NCBI RefSeq assembly: GCF_016509475.1
Contig: NC_057345.1
Span: 136,638,566-136,702,565 of the forward strand
DNA from: Prionailurus bengalensis
Taxonomy: Eukaryota > Chordata > Mammalia > Carnivora > Felidae
DNA length: 64,000 nucleotides
Direction of reading: 5' to 3'
Part shown: one piece after another, positions 21,036 through 33,176 of the stretch
How the letters are laid out: every line of letters starts with the position of its first letter
Position numbering within the stretch: position 1 is the stretch's first letter
The notes under the pieces: generated by a model
The model's input: the letters and a program-made list of their open reading frames with translations, nothing else
Database searches by the model: none
What the model was told of the DNA's origin: nothing
Made by a program: the position numbers and the translations under genes

Positions 21036-23771
21036 TGTTGGGTAAAAAAGGTACCAGACATCCCAGAAAATAGTTGAGAAGTATGACTAATAATGCAACA
21101 ATTTTCCTAAGGATTTTGTGATCTTCTCTTGTGTCCCTTCTTCTCCCCATAAAAATAATCGGTGAATAAAAATAATTAAAGCAGGGGGTAGGTTGGTATT
21201 AAAATCCTGAAGGATAACATGGCTGTCGGTGGGGAAAGATCAAGAGGAGGAAGCTGGAGTATTTTGGGCACTTCTGAAGGGGAGATGGAGACCATCTGGA
21301 AAGGAGGATGCTGCAGGAATGAGAGCCAGGACGGAGATAAAAGTGAATGGAAAGGAAATGGTGGCTGAACAACATCAAAGAGGCAACTCTACTGCAGCAT
21401 TGAACAAGTAACTGTGCACTCACTCTGGCAGAGATACAAGTGGGTGGCATTGGATGATGGATCCCGATGGTTATGACAAAAACTAAGAAATGGGGACATA
21501 ATTTGGTGTAAGACCACTTCCTCCAGTGTAGCTGGGCTTATGTGCTTAGGACGAAGTAACAGGAAGCAACCGGGTACTTTCTGATGTTTTCAATTTCTTT
21601 TTACGTGCAAATGTATCTGAGCCTGTGTTTTCTACTTTAAATAGCACTAACTTAAACTATTAATTTAAAGAAGTCCTTATTAGCCTCTTTAGCTCTTTTT
21701 CCTTTAAAAAATCCATCCAACTACTGAAAGTCCACCAAGAATGTTATTGTAGAAAAGACCCCTCCTTTCTGAGAGCAATCATTTCTGTGTTCTGCCATGG
21801 ATTTTTCTCAGCCGAGCTCAGGTAGACCTGTCTGGGGACGGGAAATTCATGTGACTGAAACAGGATACAGCATTTGTTTGACTTAGGAAAAAAAAATTGT
21901 AAGCGTAAACATCCTCTCCAACCATTTGTTTACAATTAATTGCTAATGATAGATAGAAAGCTTTGAGAGCAACAGGAAGTATAAATAATATAGGAAGAAA
22001 AAAGAGAAAAGAATAGTGTTAACAATAACAGTTGCAGATGGTTAGCGTTTTCCCTGGAAAGTATTGTTTTAAATTTCTGTTAAATCTTGCCAGATTTCGG
22101 GAGATTGTTTGATCTTAAGTAGAACATGTTGCCACTACTTCAGTGATAGTAAATGCTGCTGAAACATTTGCAAAATAAAGATCAATACACTGGAAATGCA
22201 TGAACCTATAGGTTTAGGTGATAAATCCCTAAGTGCCACAAAGAAGTTACCTCTTGTGTGGTTACAGGTCCAGAAAAACAAGTTGGATCCTTTAAACTAT
22301 TCACACAACATCCGTGATCTGAAATGCAATTTTTCTTGGATAGAATTGGAACTCAAAAAAATGCACACACACATACATATTTTCTTTTACAGACCTGCAA
22401 TCAATTCCTTCCTTGTTCTGTAAACAATGAAAATAAAACCAAATAGTATGTGAGTAATTAATATTGGTAGTAATCTAGACACTGAGAGCTTTAATAGTAT
22501 GGTAGAAAGGAAATACTTGAGTATGTCCTACAGCTGTTGGGCTGACTGGTAGCTCATTGTTTCACGTTAACAGTGAAATGGTGACACGTTTCCTATTGTG
22601 TTACAGTCACACTTATTTGGCCATTTCTCACAGGAGTTTTAGGAAGAGATGTGATAACTGTGCCATCTTCAACCTGAGGAGTCATTAGTCAGTGAGATTA
22701 TGGTACCAAAACCCAATGAGTGTTGATGTGCGAGGAGTACAAAATAGCAAAGATGGAAACACAAAAACACAAGATAAAGAACAACAACACTACCCAGTAA
22801 TGTTGTAACTACTAACATAGTATTCCTGTTGATACCAGGAGAGGGCAGGTATTTTAAGTTACTTTCACTTTAAGACCAATTCTACTTTGGTCTATTTGCA
22901 AAGCCAAATAAAAACAATAGGTTAGTACTAAGTATAGTTGTAGACACTGATTTATTAAAGAATCTGAGGCAGAATCCAAAACAACTTTAAAAGCTGCTTT
23001 AAAGTAAGATGTGTTATTCTAAAGAAATTCTTTGGAAGTTGTCCCTCTTGAATTTACAGTCACAAATTTATATTCCCTTTGTGATATAAGTGGAAATGAT
23101 CCGTCTTCTGTTCAAATTGCCGGTCAATATGTCAGTCAGATCAAATGCCACTAATAAGATGCTAAAAAGTGCTTCTGAGGAACGGGGGATTTCTTTAACA
23201 AGACATAAAGTGCTTTTTAATCCATTTCTTACTTGTTAAAAGCATTATGACTCTTACAGATTGTTCTATCATGATGCGGTTTTAATCCTTCATGAGAAGT
23301 GAAAATGCATTGTGGAATTCTGAAATAGAAGTTAAGAATTGAGTGTGGGTAGCCTCCTCACTAGCAGCCTTCCCCCAGGTTTGAGGTCATAACAGTTCTG
23401 GAAGTACTGTACTCAATGAACTGTGGAAGATTTTTAAGGAAAACCATAAAATATTTGGGAATTTTTTATGAATGAAGGTTTAAAAACTTACTTTTGACTT
23501 CTAAAGAATTTGGTTTCTCACGTTCTGAATCAAGTCCACTCCAGAATACCAAACCGATGAGCAATCATGGGAACCCTGAGAAGAAGCAAAGATAATGTTG
23601 CCTTGTGGAAGAGAATGCTTTATTTTCCCTGTGAAATTTAGTTACCTCTGGGAGTAAGAGCAAAATTACCAACCTTTCCCCATTTCTAGTTACCCCCTTT
23701 ATCCCATGATTTGCTTATCAGTCTTTCTTCCCATTTGAGGATAGTGAGCACATCTTTTGGTTAAATTAAAC
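21036..23771. other. Unassigned intergenic-type sequence
   Basis: About 2.7 kb, AT-rich, with no repeat family or gene recognised. Overlapping 60- and 83-codon frames on opposite strands at 21199-21450 have no recognisable domain. Confidence 0.45.
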
Positions 23772-23996
23772 AATTTTTTAAATGTTTATTTATCTTGAGA
23801 GAGAGAGAGAGAGAGAGCATGTGCAAACATGTGAGTTGGGGGAGGGACAGAGAGAGAGGAGACAGAAAATCCCAAGCAGGATCCACGCTGTAAGCACAGA
23901 GTCCTGCGTGGGACTTGATCTCACAGAATGTGAGGTCGTGACCTGAGCTGAAATCAAGAGTTGGACGCTTAACAGACTGAGCCCTCCACGTACCTC
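23772..23996 (-). mobile_element. CAN-SINE, reverse, older
   Basis: 'aaatgtttatttatcttgagagag' tail side, 'gggggagggacagagagagag', 'tgtgaggtcgtgacctgagctg' and the head 'agactgagccctccacgtacctc'. The left flank 'ttaaattaaac' (23761-23771) matches the start of the pentanucleotide repeat on the right side, consistent with a target-site duplication that later expanded. Confidence 0.92.
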
Positions 23997-24057
23997 TAAA
24001 TCAAATTAAATTAAATTAAATTAAATTAAATTAAATTAAATTAAATTAAATTAAATA
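23997..24057. repeat. (AAATT)n pentanucleotide microsatellite
   Basis: About 12 units of 'aaatt' directly at the head side of the reverse SINE. Confidence 0.95.
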
Positions 24058-24159
24058 ATGAAATAATTTTACTGATAGCTAAATGTTAGAGGTACAACAG
24101 TGAGTAAAATCCTGAGAGAAAGGGGAAAGGATAGAGACTAGGGGAGAATGTGGTGGCAA

Positions 24160-24440
24160 GTTCATATCAATTTGCCTGCTGTGTGGAGAATGAATTGGAG
24201 AGGGGCAAGTATATGAGATAGTTGTCTACTGCAATTGTCTACATATGGTATGATGGTGGTTTGGATTAGGATGGTAGAACTGATGATAGGATGGGGGTTG
24301 AAAAATACCTCATGAGTAAAGTTGTAAGACATTACGATGAGGTGGATATGGGAGAGGAAGTGAGGTTGGGATCAAGAGTGGTGCTTTGTATTACTTAGCT
24401 GGGAGAGAACATTGGAAGTGGGCCAGCTTGGGGGTGGAGA
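24160..24440 (-). mobile_element. L2 LINE fragment, antisense
   Basis: 'cctgctgtgtggagaatgaattggagaggggcaag', 'gatggtggtttggattaggatggtag' and 'gagaggaagtgaggttgggatcaagagtgg' match the reverse complement of the L2 ORF2 region (ggctgctgtgtggagaatg…gatggtggcttggac…). Confidence 0.72.
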
Positions 24441-25021
24441 AAATGGGGTTAAAAATAGTAAACTGGCTTGAGACATTTGAGACATATCAAATAATTTTCA
24501 TCTTTATAGTCTAGACTCAACTCACAGTTATGGCTCAGTAAAAGGTAAATCATTTAATTAGTAAAGGTATGATCTACATTCATAGTATATGGCATAATGA
24601 TTAGAAAAAGCAAAATTTTACTTTTCTCAGCATGCCATCACTCCTATTTTTTATATCATGGATCTTTTCTCAATTATGATTTATATAGTTGATTTTATGA
24701 CTCTCTCAACAAAGTAAAAGGAATTTAAATGATCTTTGTTTCTTCTCTTTTTAATAATATTGTGTTTACTGTCTTTTGACTAATGGTCTATATATGGAGC
24801 TTCTTACAGCTGCCAATAATCTAATAGATCGTGACAGGCACGTAATTTTGCGTGGGCACAAGAAGCTCCAAGTATGGTTTTTCTACTCATACTTTTTTAG
24901 GATGTCCTTGTCTCTGTCAGGGAATGTGTGTTTTTGCTTCATGAACTTTAGAAGAGCCTTCTCTGTTTTATCTCCAAGCCCAGTAACTAACCTACGGTCA
25001 GGAAATAGGGCAGGCACCCCC

Positions 25022-25024
<3 letters not shown>
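24441..25024. other. Unassigned sequence
   Basis: No gene or repeat recognised. An open frame running through the downstream CA repeat (24776-25141) is a microsatellite artefact. Confidence 0.45.

Positions 25025-25060
<36 letters not shown>
25025..25060. repeat. (CA)18 microsatellite
   Basis: Uninterrupted AC/CA run. Confidence 0.95.
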
Positions 25061-25063
<3 letters not shown>

Positions 25064-25259
25064 CATGAATTCTCTTTTAAACAAAAAATGAACGAGGAAC
25101 TATACCAAATGTATCTGACCGAGTTTGGAAAAGAATGTTAATTCTTTGGTCCTGTCTATGCTGGCAAAATGGTTGAAATTTTGTGGTAATTATTTGAATA
25201 TCACATTAAGAAAACCTGATTTGAAGATCTAGGTTCTCATTTCCTACTGAATTATGGAC

Positions 25260-25900
25260 AAGTTCTTTGGCATAGTGTTTAAAGCTTTCCACGGCACGCC
25301 ACTGAGCCACTTTTCTATCTTTATCCTCCCCTAATCCTTTCTCTCTAAGCCTGTGCTCCAGACAAACTAGACTGCTTGTCATTCCCCACTTTCCCTAATA
25401 CTGTTCTCTAGACCTGAAATCTTTTGCTTTCTTACCAGATCACTTCCCTTCTTGCTTTTCATTTCCTGCCCATGTCCTATTCAAAACTCTGAAAGTTTTG
25501 ATGACTTTTCTTTCAAGGCCTGTGTCAAATGCTAGCTGTACCGTAGCACTGCTTGGTTATTTTTCTTAAAGCATTTTTAATAATTTGCATGCTCAGCTTA
25601 TCCTTTAACCTTGTAAAGCTCCTACTCACCCTTGTCTTTCTTATAGTGGCTCTCGGAGTGACTTGTGCATATTGTACAACCAAGAAATATTTTTTGAATG
25701 AAGTCGAATCATCTCCACTGACAGCCTCTACTTATGTTAGACATTGGGAAATTATTCACATCACGAAACCGTCTTGTTTGCATAGACAAAGGTACTGTAC
25801 CAGGCTCTCCCCATTATATTGCCTCATTAGGCCTCATTCACCAAACACGGGTTGAACACCTACTAATTGCAGTGTGCTGTGTTACTCTGTCCTGGAAACA
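25260..25900 (+). mobile_element. L2 LINE, decayed
   Basis: 'ggcatagtgtttaaagctttccacggcacgccactgagccac…atcctcccctaatcctttctctc' follows the L2 order (…ggccctgcatgatctgg…tctcctgccactctcccc…), with 'gactgcttgtcattccccac', 'caaggcctgtgtcaaatgctagctg' and 'aaatattttttgaatgaag' further on. The right edge also resembles an antisense L2/MIR-type end ('cattcaccaaacacgggttgaacacctactaattgcag'). Confidence 0.5.
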
Positions 25901-28310
25901 GGACCAAATATAATTACATAATCAAGTGTCAGAAAAAATATATAATTACGTGCATCTCACATATTCAAAAATAAATTTCTAAAATAAAATAATTAGACTA
26001 ACTTGATATCAATTAAATCTTGTCCAAATAAAGACGGAACATTCAGCTTTGTTCAATCTCATGTAAATGCTGATAAAAGAGAGTTAATCCTTCCACTTGA
26101 GAAAAACAATTAACACATATCTAACCCAGGCACTCATTTATTCAAGAACTTTCTCAACCAAATTCATCAGTGAAGACAAGTTTTTCTTCTCAGTGCCTTC
26201 CATGGTTGTTTTTCAAAGGATCTTCCAAGGATTTTGTTTTAGAGTCTGATTTTAGGTATGTGACTCAGGAGTGGTTATAAACAGGACAGAAGGAGAGTTG
26301 AAGTCGGGCAGCAGCAACAATTGTGGAAAATCTGTGAAGTAATGTTGTCCTTGCAACATTTCCGGCCTACTTTTCAAGACCCATGGGCTTTAGATAAGCA
26401 TTAGGTATGTGTCCAAAATAAACCACTGGGGTTTTTAAGCCACTGTCCATCCTTGGTGTAACTTTCTCACAAATCATCAACTTAATAAAATACACTCTTT
26501 TTCCATGATTAAAAAAGTTGGGGGGGTGGCGCGGGGGGACTACCTGGGTATGTGTGATCCGACAATTCACTGTTTTAATTTAAAATTTCTGCCCAACATC
26601 GCATTCATAAAATGACCACACGTTGATTTGTAAGCCAAAAAGCATAAGAAGTGCATTGTGGGTAAGCAGTTTATTTTTGTTATTCTTTTGAAATATTCAG
26701 CTGGTATTAAAAACAGATCTTTTGAGCTGGAACAACAGTGGTACAGGTAGACTTCCTACTTTTGGAAAAGATCTGGTCTTTAGCTTATGGGAATCAAGCC
26801 GAAGCAGATGTGAAAAGTTCAACTAAAGGAAGAACAGATTAAACGCACTTTTGTGGTTGAAAAACCAAAACAGATGTTATTATTAAACCACAAAAACCTG
26901 GGTACATTTAAGTAACACTAGGTGTCTGAATTTTAAATTTGGATTTGAAGTAATGAAGGCATTTAAAGTTACATAGGCTGTTGTGTGCCACTCAACTCTT
27001 AATCTCAACTCGAGCAGTTTGCATATGAAAAAAAAAAATTCAGGAACATTCCGTCTCTGTCATTTTGCTCATCATCTGAAAATGAGAAAGCATCTGATGA
27101 TAAAAAACAAATCCTTTTGATGATATTTAAATTATTTTCCCGAAGCATTTTGAAAATATTTATTTGCATAAGGTTATTGTATCTTTACAGAACAACTTAG
27201 AAATGTCTAGACTACTGTTACAATGTAAATCTTAGAGGGAGGGATCAAGTCACAGAGCAGAATTAAGGTGATGCCAATACATGAATTCACAGACCATTGG
27301 TCAACTTATTGGACCATTCCCTACCCATGACAGCTCTACCATGGGATATCAAATGTGGGAAAACAAATACAAATCAGAATTGTCCCACAATGGCATGACT
27401 ACTCTTTGAGATTTGATTTTGGCTTTCCCCGTAACTTTTTTTCTAATATGCCACCCCTTCCACTTCAACCTAAAGAGGTCAAAAACCTGAGTTAAAAGGA
27501 CACAGACACCAGGTGTTATCCAGTGGAAAATCTTGTGCTAGAGAACAGCCAGCAGAGAGAGAGGGCAATAAAGGGAAGGTGGCTGTCATTTTTTTCATAG
27601 CCTTTGATCATTAATCTAGATATGTTTCACACATTAGGCCAAAAGGGATGTAGTTAGCTAAAATGGACATTAAGGATGTCATCGTACACTTCTGTTTGGG
27701 AAAAATGAGTGTCGCATGATGTGCGATGATTTAGGAGAGGGCTGGGAGGGTGCCAAACTTCCATGTCACATGATCTTTGGATTTTGGAAGTTAAAGAGTC
27801 CCTATTAATTATCTATTCCTACTGGAAGGATTCTCTTTTCCACTTTAGTTCTCAGCTTGGGAGAAGAAATGGGGCGACTTCTAAACTGTTTGGGGCATTT
27901 TTTCAAATCATGCATGCTTTTTTCTCTCTACGTGAACATTTCTAAAAATCTTTAAGATTATCCCAACTCACACCTTTCATTCCCTCACGTGGCCCCCACC
28001 ACCTTGAGAATCACAGTTTTGAACGCTTTGCGTGGGAATAACCTGTTCTTTAACACCCTAAAAAGATTCATGACGTAGCCAGGCGGTTACAATCCCTGCA
28101 TAGCTCATACAAGAACTTATATCATCATATTGATTACAAATTAGATTCATAATGCCCAGATATATATTTTATTGAATAAAATATATTATCATAATTTTCC
28201 TTTTTCTTTTTAGGTTTTGAATGTGGTTACTAGAAAATTTAAAATAACTTAAATGGCTTGCATTTGTGGCTTACGTTTTATTCCCATTGGACAGCTCTGT
28301 CCCATCTGGT
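25901..28310. other. Unassigned intergenic-type sequence
   Basis: About 2.4 kb, AT-rich. One short GC-rich island-like stretch (26518-26545, G runs around 'ggcgcg') is too short to call. No gene or repeat family recognised. Confidence 0.45.
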
Positions 28311-28376
28311 AAAGGAAAGAGAGAGAGAGAGAGTAAAAGAGAAAGAAAGGAAGTGGGGAGAAAGAGCGAGAGAAAA
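28311..28376. repeat. GA-rich purine tract
   Basis: Imperfect (GA)n and AAAG/GGAA words on the plus strand; low complexity. Confidence 0.85.
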
Positions 28377-28819
28377 ATGTGACTACTTAGAGAAAATAAT
28401 ATATCACATCTCGTTGCTTTCAGCTGTACTCCGCCTTAGCAGCACAGTTTTGACCATGTGCGAATTTCATTTAAAACCAGGTTAGGCAGCTACCAATTCT
28501 GAGATGATAAGTAACAAGGCATGATCCCAGAACAAGCATCTCTTGGGTGGCTAGACCAATAATTACAAAGGGAAAGATGGCATTTCAGCTGGGATACATG
28601 GGAGAGGATGCCTTTGCCTGGCCTGAGGACTGTGCCTAAGGGACAGTGAACTGTGGATAGTGTAGACCACATTCTCCAGGAGTGCAAATTCCAGGTACAA
28701 CCTAGATGTGTATAATGCAGCATACGGAGTTCTTTGGAAAAACTGTGAGAGAGAATGTGAATGGAGAAATAAGAATACGTGGGAAGGATGTAACTGTCCA
28801 ACAACTGGAAATCATTTAT
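28377..28819. other. Unassigned sequence
   Basis: No repeat recognised. A 104-codon minus frame (28490-28804) shows no domain and no coding-like base bias that I can see. Confidence 0.4.
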
Positions 28820-29720
28820 TAGTTCATTCTTTAATTCTATAAATATCCAGTGAGCTTCTATTGGGGCCTATTGAAGCCTTTTTCTAGACAGTAAAGAGGG
28901 AACCAAAGAAGCCAAATCTATGTTTCTATGATGTTTGTATTTAAAGGGAAATAGAAAGATAATAAACATGTAGACAAATGGTTAGGGCATCAAGATTTTC
29001 TGAGAGGAAAGATAAAATAGAGGAAGGGGATAAGGAGGGAGGGGATGTTGATTTAAAAAAGGTGTTTATGAAATCCCTTTTTGAGGAGGTGATGATTGAG
29101 CAGAGACATGGCTGAAATTAGAGAGAAGATCAAGTAGTAACCGTGGGAAGACTTTTCCAAGCCATGGTAGTGGATATACAGATGTCTGAGGCAGGGGCTG
29201 TGTGGTATGCATTTGAGGAGTAACAAGGGGCCCAGTGAGGCTAGAGAGGAGTGAGGAACAGGGAAAACTGTAGGAGATGATGTTACAGAGGGGGTTGGGG
29301 TCAGATTGTGCTGGACTATGGAGGATAAAGTAAGGATTCAAGAGTTTATTCTAAGTGAGATGGCCAGCCATGTAGAGTTTGGAGAATAGTACTGATGCCA
29401 TCTGGTTTATATTTTAAAGGATCCCTCTGACAGTAAGTAGAACACAGATTCTAGTGGGGAAATGAGGCAGAAAGACTGGTGAGGAAGCTGTTCAAAAGGC
29501 TAAGTTTAAGCTGGTAATAGCTTATACTACAGGGCTAAAAGTGATGTGGTTAGGAATGGCTGGATTTTAAATATATTTGGAAACTGAACCAAAGGGGTTT
29601 CCTGATGAGTTGTATTTGTGGGAGAAAGAAAGTAAAGAGTCAAGGATAACTCCAAGGGTTGGGCTTATGTAGCTATAAAAATGGAATCACCGTTTATGAA
29701 GACAAGGAAATTTGTAATAG
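28820..29720 (-). mobile_element. L2 LINE, antisense, decayed
   Basis: Reverse L2 order across about 900 bp: 'ttcattctttaattctataaatatccagtgag', 'gaggtgatgattgagcagagacatggctgaaatt', 'gaagacttttccaagccatgg', 'ttattctaagtgagatggccagcca', 'tttatattttaaaggatccctctgac', 'gaaatgaggcagaaagactggtgaggaagctgttc', 'gagtcaaggataactccaagggttgggctt'. Open frames here are relics. Confidence 0.82.
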
Positions 29721-29779
29721 ATAGTAATAAGCCAAAGATGTATGTTGTAATCTACATGGAATACACTAAAGAGAAAGCT

Positions 29780-30200
29780 AGAAAATGTATAGCTAACAGG
29801 CTAACAGAGGCTAAAATAAAATGATTAAAAATATGTGATTTATTAAAAAGAAAAATCAAGAAAAAAGTATAAAACCAGTGGATCAAATAGAAAACAAATA
29901 ATGTGATGGCAGACATAAATCCAAATATCAGTAATTACTTTAAATAGTCCATTTAGGGGTGCTTGGGTGGTGCAGTTGGTTGACTGTCTGACTCTTGATT
30001 TCAGCTCAGGTCATGATCTCATGGTTCATGAGATCAAGCCCTGCATTGGGCTCTGTGTGGGCAATGAAGAGCCTGCTTGGGATTCTCTCTACCTCTCCCT
30101 ACCCCTCTGTTTGTGCTCTCTCTCAAAAAATAAATAAATACACTTAAAAAACATAGTCCATTGAAAAGTAAGATGACAGAATGGTTAACAATATAAATTG
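29780..30200 (+). mobile_element. Ancient L1 LINE, start of ORF2 region
   Basis: 'gaaaacaaataatgtgatggcagacataaatccaaatatcagtaattactttaaat' and, after the SINE, 'ccattgaaaagtaagatgacagaatggttaac' match the L1 segment at the beginning of ORF2 (endonuclease domain coding region: …gtaattacattaaatg…ccaattaaaagacagagattgtcagaatggat…). Decayed and split by a SINE. Confidence 0.7.
29954..30152 (+). mobile_element. CAN-SINE, forward, inserted in the L1
   Basis: Head 'aggggtgcttgggtggtgcag', 'tgactcttgatttcagctcagg', short body ('gaagagcctgcttggg') and tail 'tctcaaaaaataaataaata'. Flanked by a 10-bp target-site duplication atagtccatt (29944-29953 and 30153-30162). Confidence 0.94.
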
Positions 30201-30862
30201 AAAAGAAAACTCTGCAATAGGAATAGATAGGAAAGAGTGAAAATTGGGATTCAGTTTTCCATATGGTAAGTAGAGATGGTTAGTTGACACATGATTATTG
30301 AAGTTTGGAGTTTAAAAGACCAGGGCTGAAAATGTCAATTTGAATCACTAGAATTTTTAACAGTTAAGGGTCTATCTTTCAAACTCATGTTTAAATAGTG
30401 ACTTAGCTGGTCGGCTACTTGAGTACCAAGAGGGCATATTTTAAAAGAGATTCAAATACTTTACTGATAATTGTATTAACGAACTTGTAAGATTTCTTCC
30501 TGTTTGGGATTCTATACACTATCAAAGAAGTATTTCACTGAGAGGGAATTTAGACAGGATGGTTGCTTATAGTCCTTTCCAAATCTAAAATTCCATCACT
30601 GGAAGGTGAATGCATGATCATTGCTCCACAACAAAGTGTTCCTTGTTGTGTTTTGTCTGAATCATGTGAAAGAGCTACGAAGGATACTAGCTCTTAAACT
30701 CCTTTTAAGGAGTTCCAAGTTGCCGTGAGACTCATTCATTTACCTTGATAAATGCCATTGGGGAATCACTGGTAAAATGTATTTTGTTAAAATTTATTTT
30801 GTTAAAAATAGTTGGAGACTTGGAGATATGAACAGGGGGATTCATATTTATTTTATTTTTAA
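30201..30862. other. Unassigned sequence
   Basis: AT-rich, no gene or repeat recognised. Confidence 0.45.
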
Positions 30863-31069
30863 TTTTTTTTAACGTTTATTTTTGAGACAGAGAGAGACAG
30901 AGCATGAACGGGGGAGGGGCACAGAGAGAGGGAGACACAGAATCGGAAACAAGCTCCAGGCTCGGAGCCATCAGCCCAGAGTCTGACGCGGGGCTCAAAC
31001 TCACGGACCGTGAGATCGTGACCTGAGTTGAAGTCGGACGCTAAACCGACTGAGCCACCCAGGTGCCCC
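30863..31069 (-). mobile_element. CAN-SINE, reverse, young-looking
   Basis: Close to the family consensus: 'aacgtttatttttgagacagagagagacagagcatgaacgggggaggggc', 'tctgacgcggggctcaaactcacggaccgtgagatcgtgacc', 'gactgagccacccaggtgcccc'. Several CpGs kept. The AT-rich flanks (30844-30861 and 31070-31087) fit an imperfect duplication. Confidence 0.95.
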
Positions 31070-31087
31070 AGATTTATTTTTTATTAC

Positions 31088-32599
31088 AACTTATCACTAC
31101 TTTTCTACGTGTATAATTAAACATAAAATCTAAAACTGCTTTTCTACTGTGTGGTTGTTTTTAATTAGCCTATGCATTATTATTATTCTAATAGAGTTCT
31201 TACCACTCTAGTTTTTGATTTGGGGCTCATATTCAACAGGTGGTCTTTTTCATATAAATTTAGGTATTTGTTATACGGAGCCTAACTAATATTTGGAACT
31301 TAAATCCACAGGTTTATAGTATGCTGTCAAATTTTATCTTCCTTGGCAATTCTAGATTATAGAGATCTGTTTGTATATTGACCCTGTATTCCAAAATATT
31401 TGCTCTCTTCCAAGCTTTATGTTATTGTAAAAAAAGGAATATATACTTCCTTCTGCATCTCTTAATCTAAGCCATTCACAAAACCTTTGTTTGAGCAGAC
31501 GTAAAAGAACAGAAGCCCAGGTATACCACATTAAATCTACTTCTTAGCATGATAATGATCAAAAGCCTGTATTCGTATTTCATCAGAGACAAATTTAACT
31601 TAATTGCATTATATTGTCCCCATGAAGACAATAAGGACAATTTTAGAGAATTGGGAGAGGTAGAGAGAAAAAGAAAACACTGTACATAGTAGAGGCTCTT
31701 CCCCTTCATTCTGCTTAAGTGATGTACGCCTTGTGGTTGCAGTTCTTATAGGATTCCTAATGTTCATTGAGTTTGATCGTTTTGTCAGACTGAGTGAGGT
31801 TCTAGTTTTTAAAAATTTGGGGGGATATACAATATGGTTTGTAAATATGAGCCAACCACTTCATATAATGCTCATAGAAAAAATGATTAGCTACATAGCT
31901 GTGGGAAAAACCGGCCGTGTTGTTCTTACTGAGACAGACAGACATATTGAAAACAATCTCAAAGGCAATTTTGGCCACATGGTATTACTATGCTACAAAT
32001 GAAATGTGAAACCTTCAATAAGATACAACTTCCCTTAACTGTACCATGACTTAACCCAAATCTCCATCTCATCAGTGAAGAAATGATGTATAATTTCTGA
32101 TGGGAACAAAGATAAATTATTCTTTTGCTTTTCCCTAAACTGGAAACATTTCCATAAAATGAAGTTAGGCTACTGAAATGTTATTTATTACCTGCGGATA
32201 TTTGCTAACTTCTAGCTGTCCTTTCCTTCTTTAATGCGACTGCTCGTTATGTTTTCTAACACATTTAGCTTTTGATATTTTCTAGACTTTTTAAAAAATT
32301 GAGTAGTTTCACACATATTCAAATATTCTGGTATGAATGCAGAGGGCAATACTAGATATCAGCGGGAATTTAGTTTCCTCATCCTGCAAAATGCTTAACA
32401 CTGGCTTTTCAATCTCTGCTCGTGCAGTTTTTCATGTCACATTTCACACTGCCTTCAAAGATTCAGCATTTTCACAAAGTTTTCTTTGTGATTATGTCCT
32501 ATGCCAAAACTCTCCTCTTATAATGTATTCATCACTTCTAAAATAATCATTGACTGTTTAAAAATGTTGTCTTGTAATCACTCATCACTAGTATTTGTA
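31088..32599. other. Unassigned intergenic-type sequence
   Basis: About 1.5 kb of AT-rich DNA. The 89-codon frame at 31733-32002 and the 69-codon frame at 32337-32546 show no recognisable domain. Confidence 0.45.
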
Positions 32600-32725
32600 A
32601 ATATGCATTAAACATTTATTTAATGTTTAATTAAATAAACATTTATTCAATTTAATTAATTAATTAATTAATTAATTTTATTTATTTGTTTGTTTATTTT
32701 ATTTAATTTATTTAATTTAATTATA
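32600..32725. repeat. AT-rich tract with (TTAA)n core
   Basis: (TTAA)n at about 32652-32677, flanked by TTTA/TTTAA words. Self-complementary low-complexity DNA. Confidence 0.85.
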
Positions 32726-32879
32726 AATCAGGTATCCTTTTAGGTATTATGAGCATAGAAGTAGCAAATGAACTCTCTTATAGCCCAACCTAGTTGTACA
32801 GATAGTACATTTCAAAATGTATCCACAATCAAATAGGGTGTGGTTTAAGAGAGAAGTCATAGATGCCTTAACTGCATTT

Positions 32880-33176
32880 GAATGGCTCCCTTCCCTAGCT
32901 TCATGTTAGAATCACCCAAGGATTTAAAACAAACAAACAATAACAAAACCTATGCCTTGATCACCCAAGGATTTAAAACAAACAAATAAACAATAACAAA
33001 ACCTATGCCTTGATCACCCAAGGATTTAAAACAAACAAACAAACAAACAACAAAACCCATGCCTTGATCTCATGCCCCCCACTCTGATTTACCTGGTGTA
33101 GAATAGACCTGAGGCATTAGTACTTTCAAAGTTCCGCGGGTAATTCCAATATACACCCAGGGTTGAGAGCCACTGG
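32880..33176. mobile_element. MER5-like hAT DNA transposon remnant with internal tandem repeats
   Basis: Edges fit the MER5/hAT-Charlie pattern: 'tcatgttagaatcacccaaggatttaaaa' on the left, 'ccttgatctcatgccccccactctgatttacctgg', and a right end 'ggttgagagccactgg', the typical inverse terminus (CCAGTGGTTCTCAACC-type). Inside, a 49-54 bp unit is present about three times (32911-33066). Confidence 0.7.
32911..33066 (+). repeat. Tandem triplication, 49-54 bp unit
   Basis: Three copies starting 'atcacccaaggatttaaaac' at 32911, 32960 and 33014, each with a variable (AAAC)n/(AAACAAAT) stretch and 'aaaacctatgccttg'-type end. Units differ mainly in the number of AAAC steps. Confidence 0.92.

Noticed and set aside
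24776..25141. 121-codon frame ending after a (CA)18 run
   Set aside because: The Thr-His run is the microsatellite; the rest shows no recognisable protein.
26515..26550. G-rich stretch with 'ggcgcgggggg' resembling a SINE head
   Set aside because: No following SINE body, no A-rich tail; too short to call.
32911..33066. Regularly spaced repeats that might suggest a CRISPR-like array
   Set aside because: Only three adjoining units without unique spacers, inside a DNA transposon of a mammalian genome.
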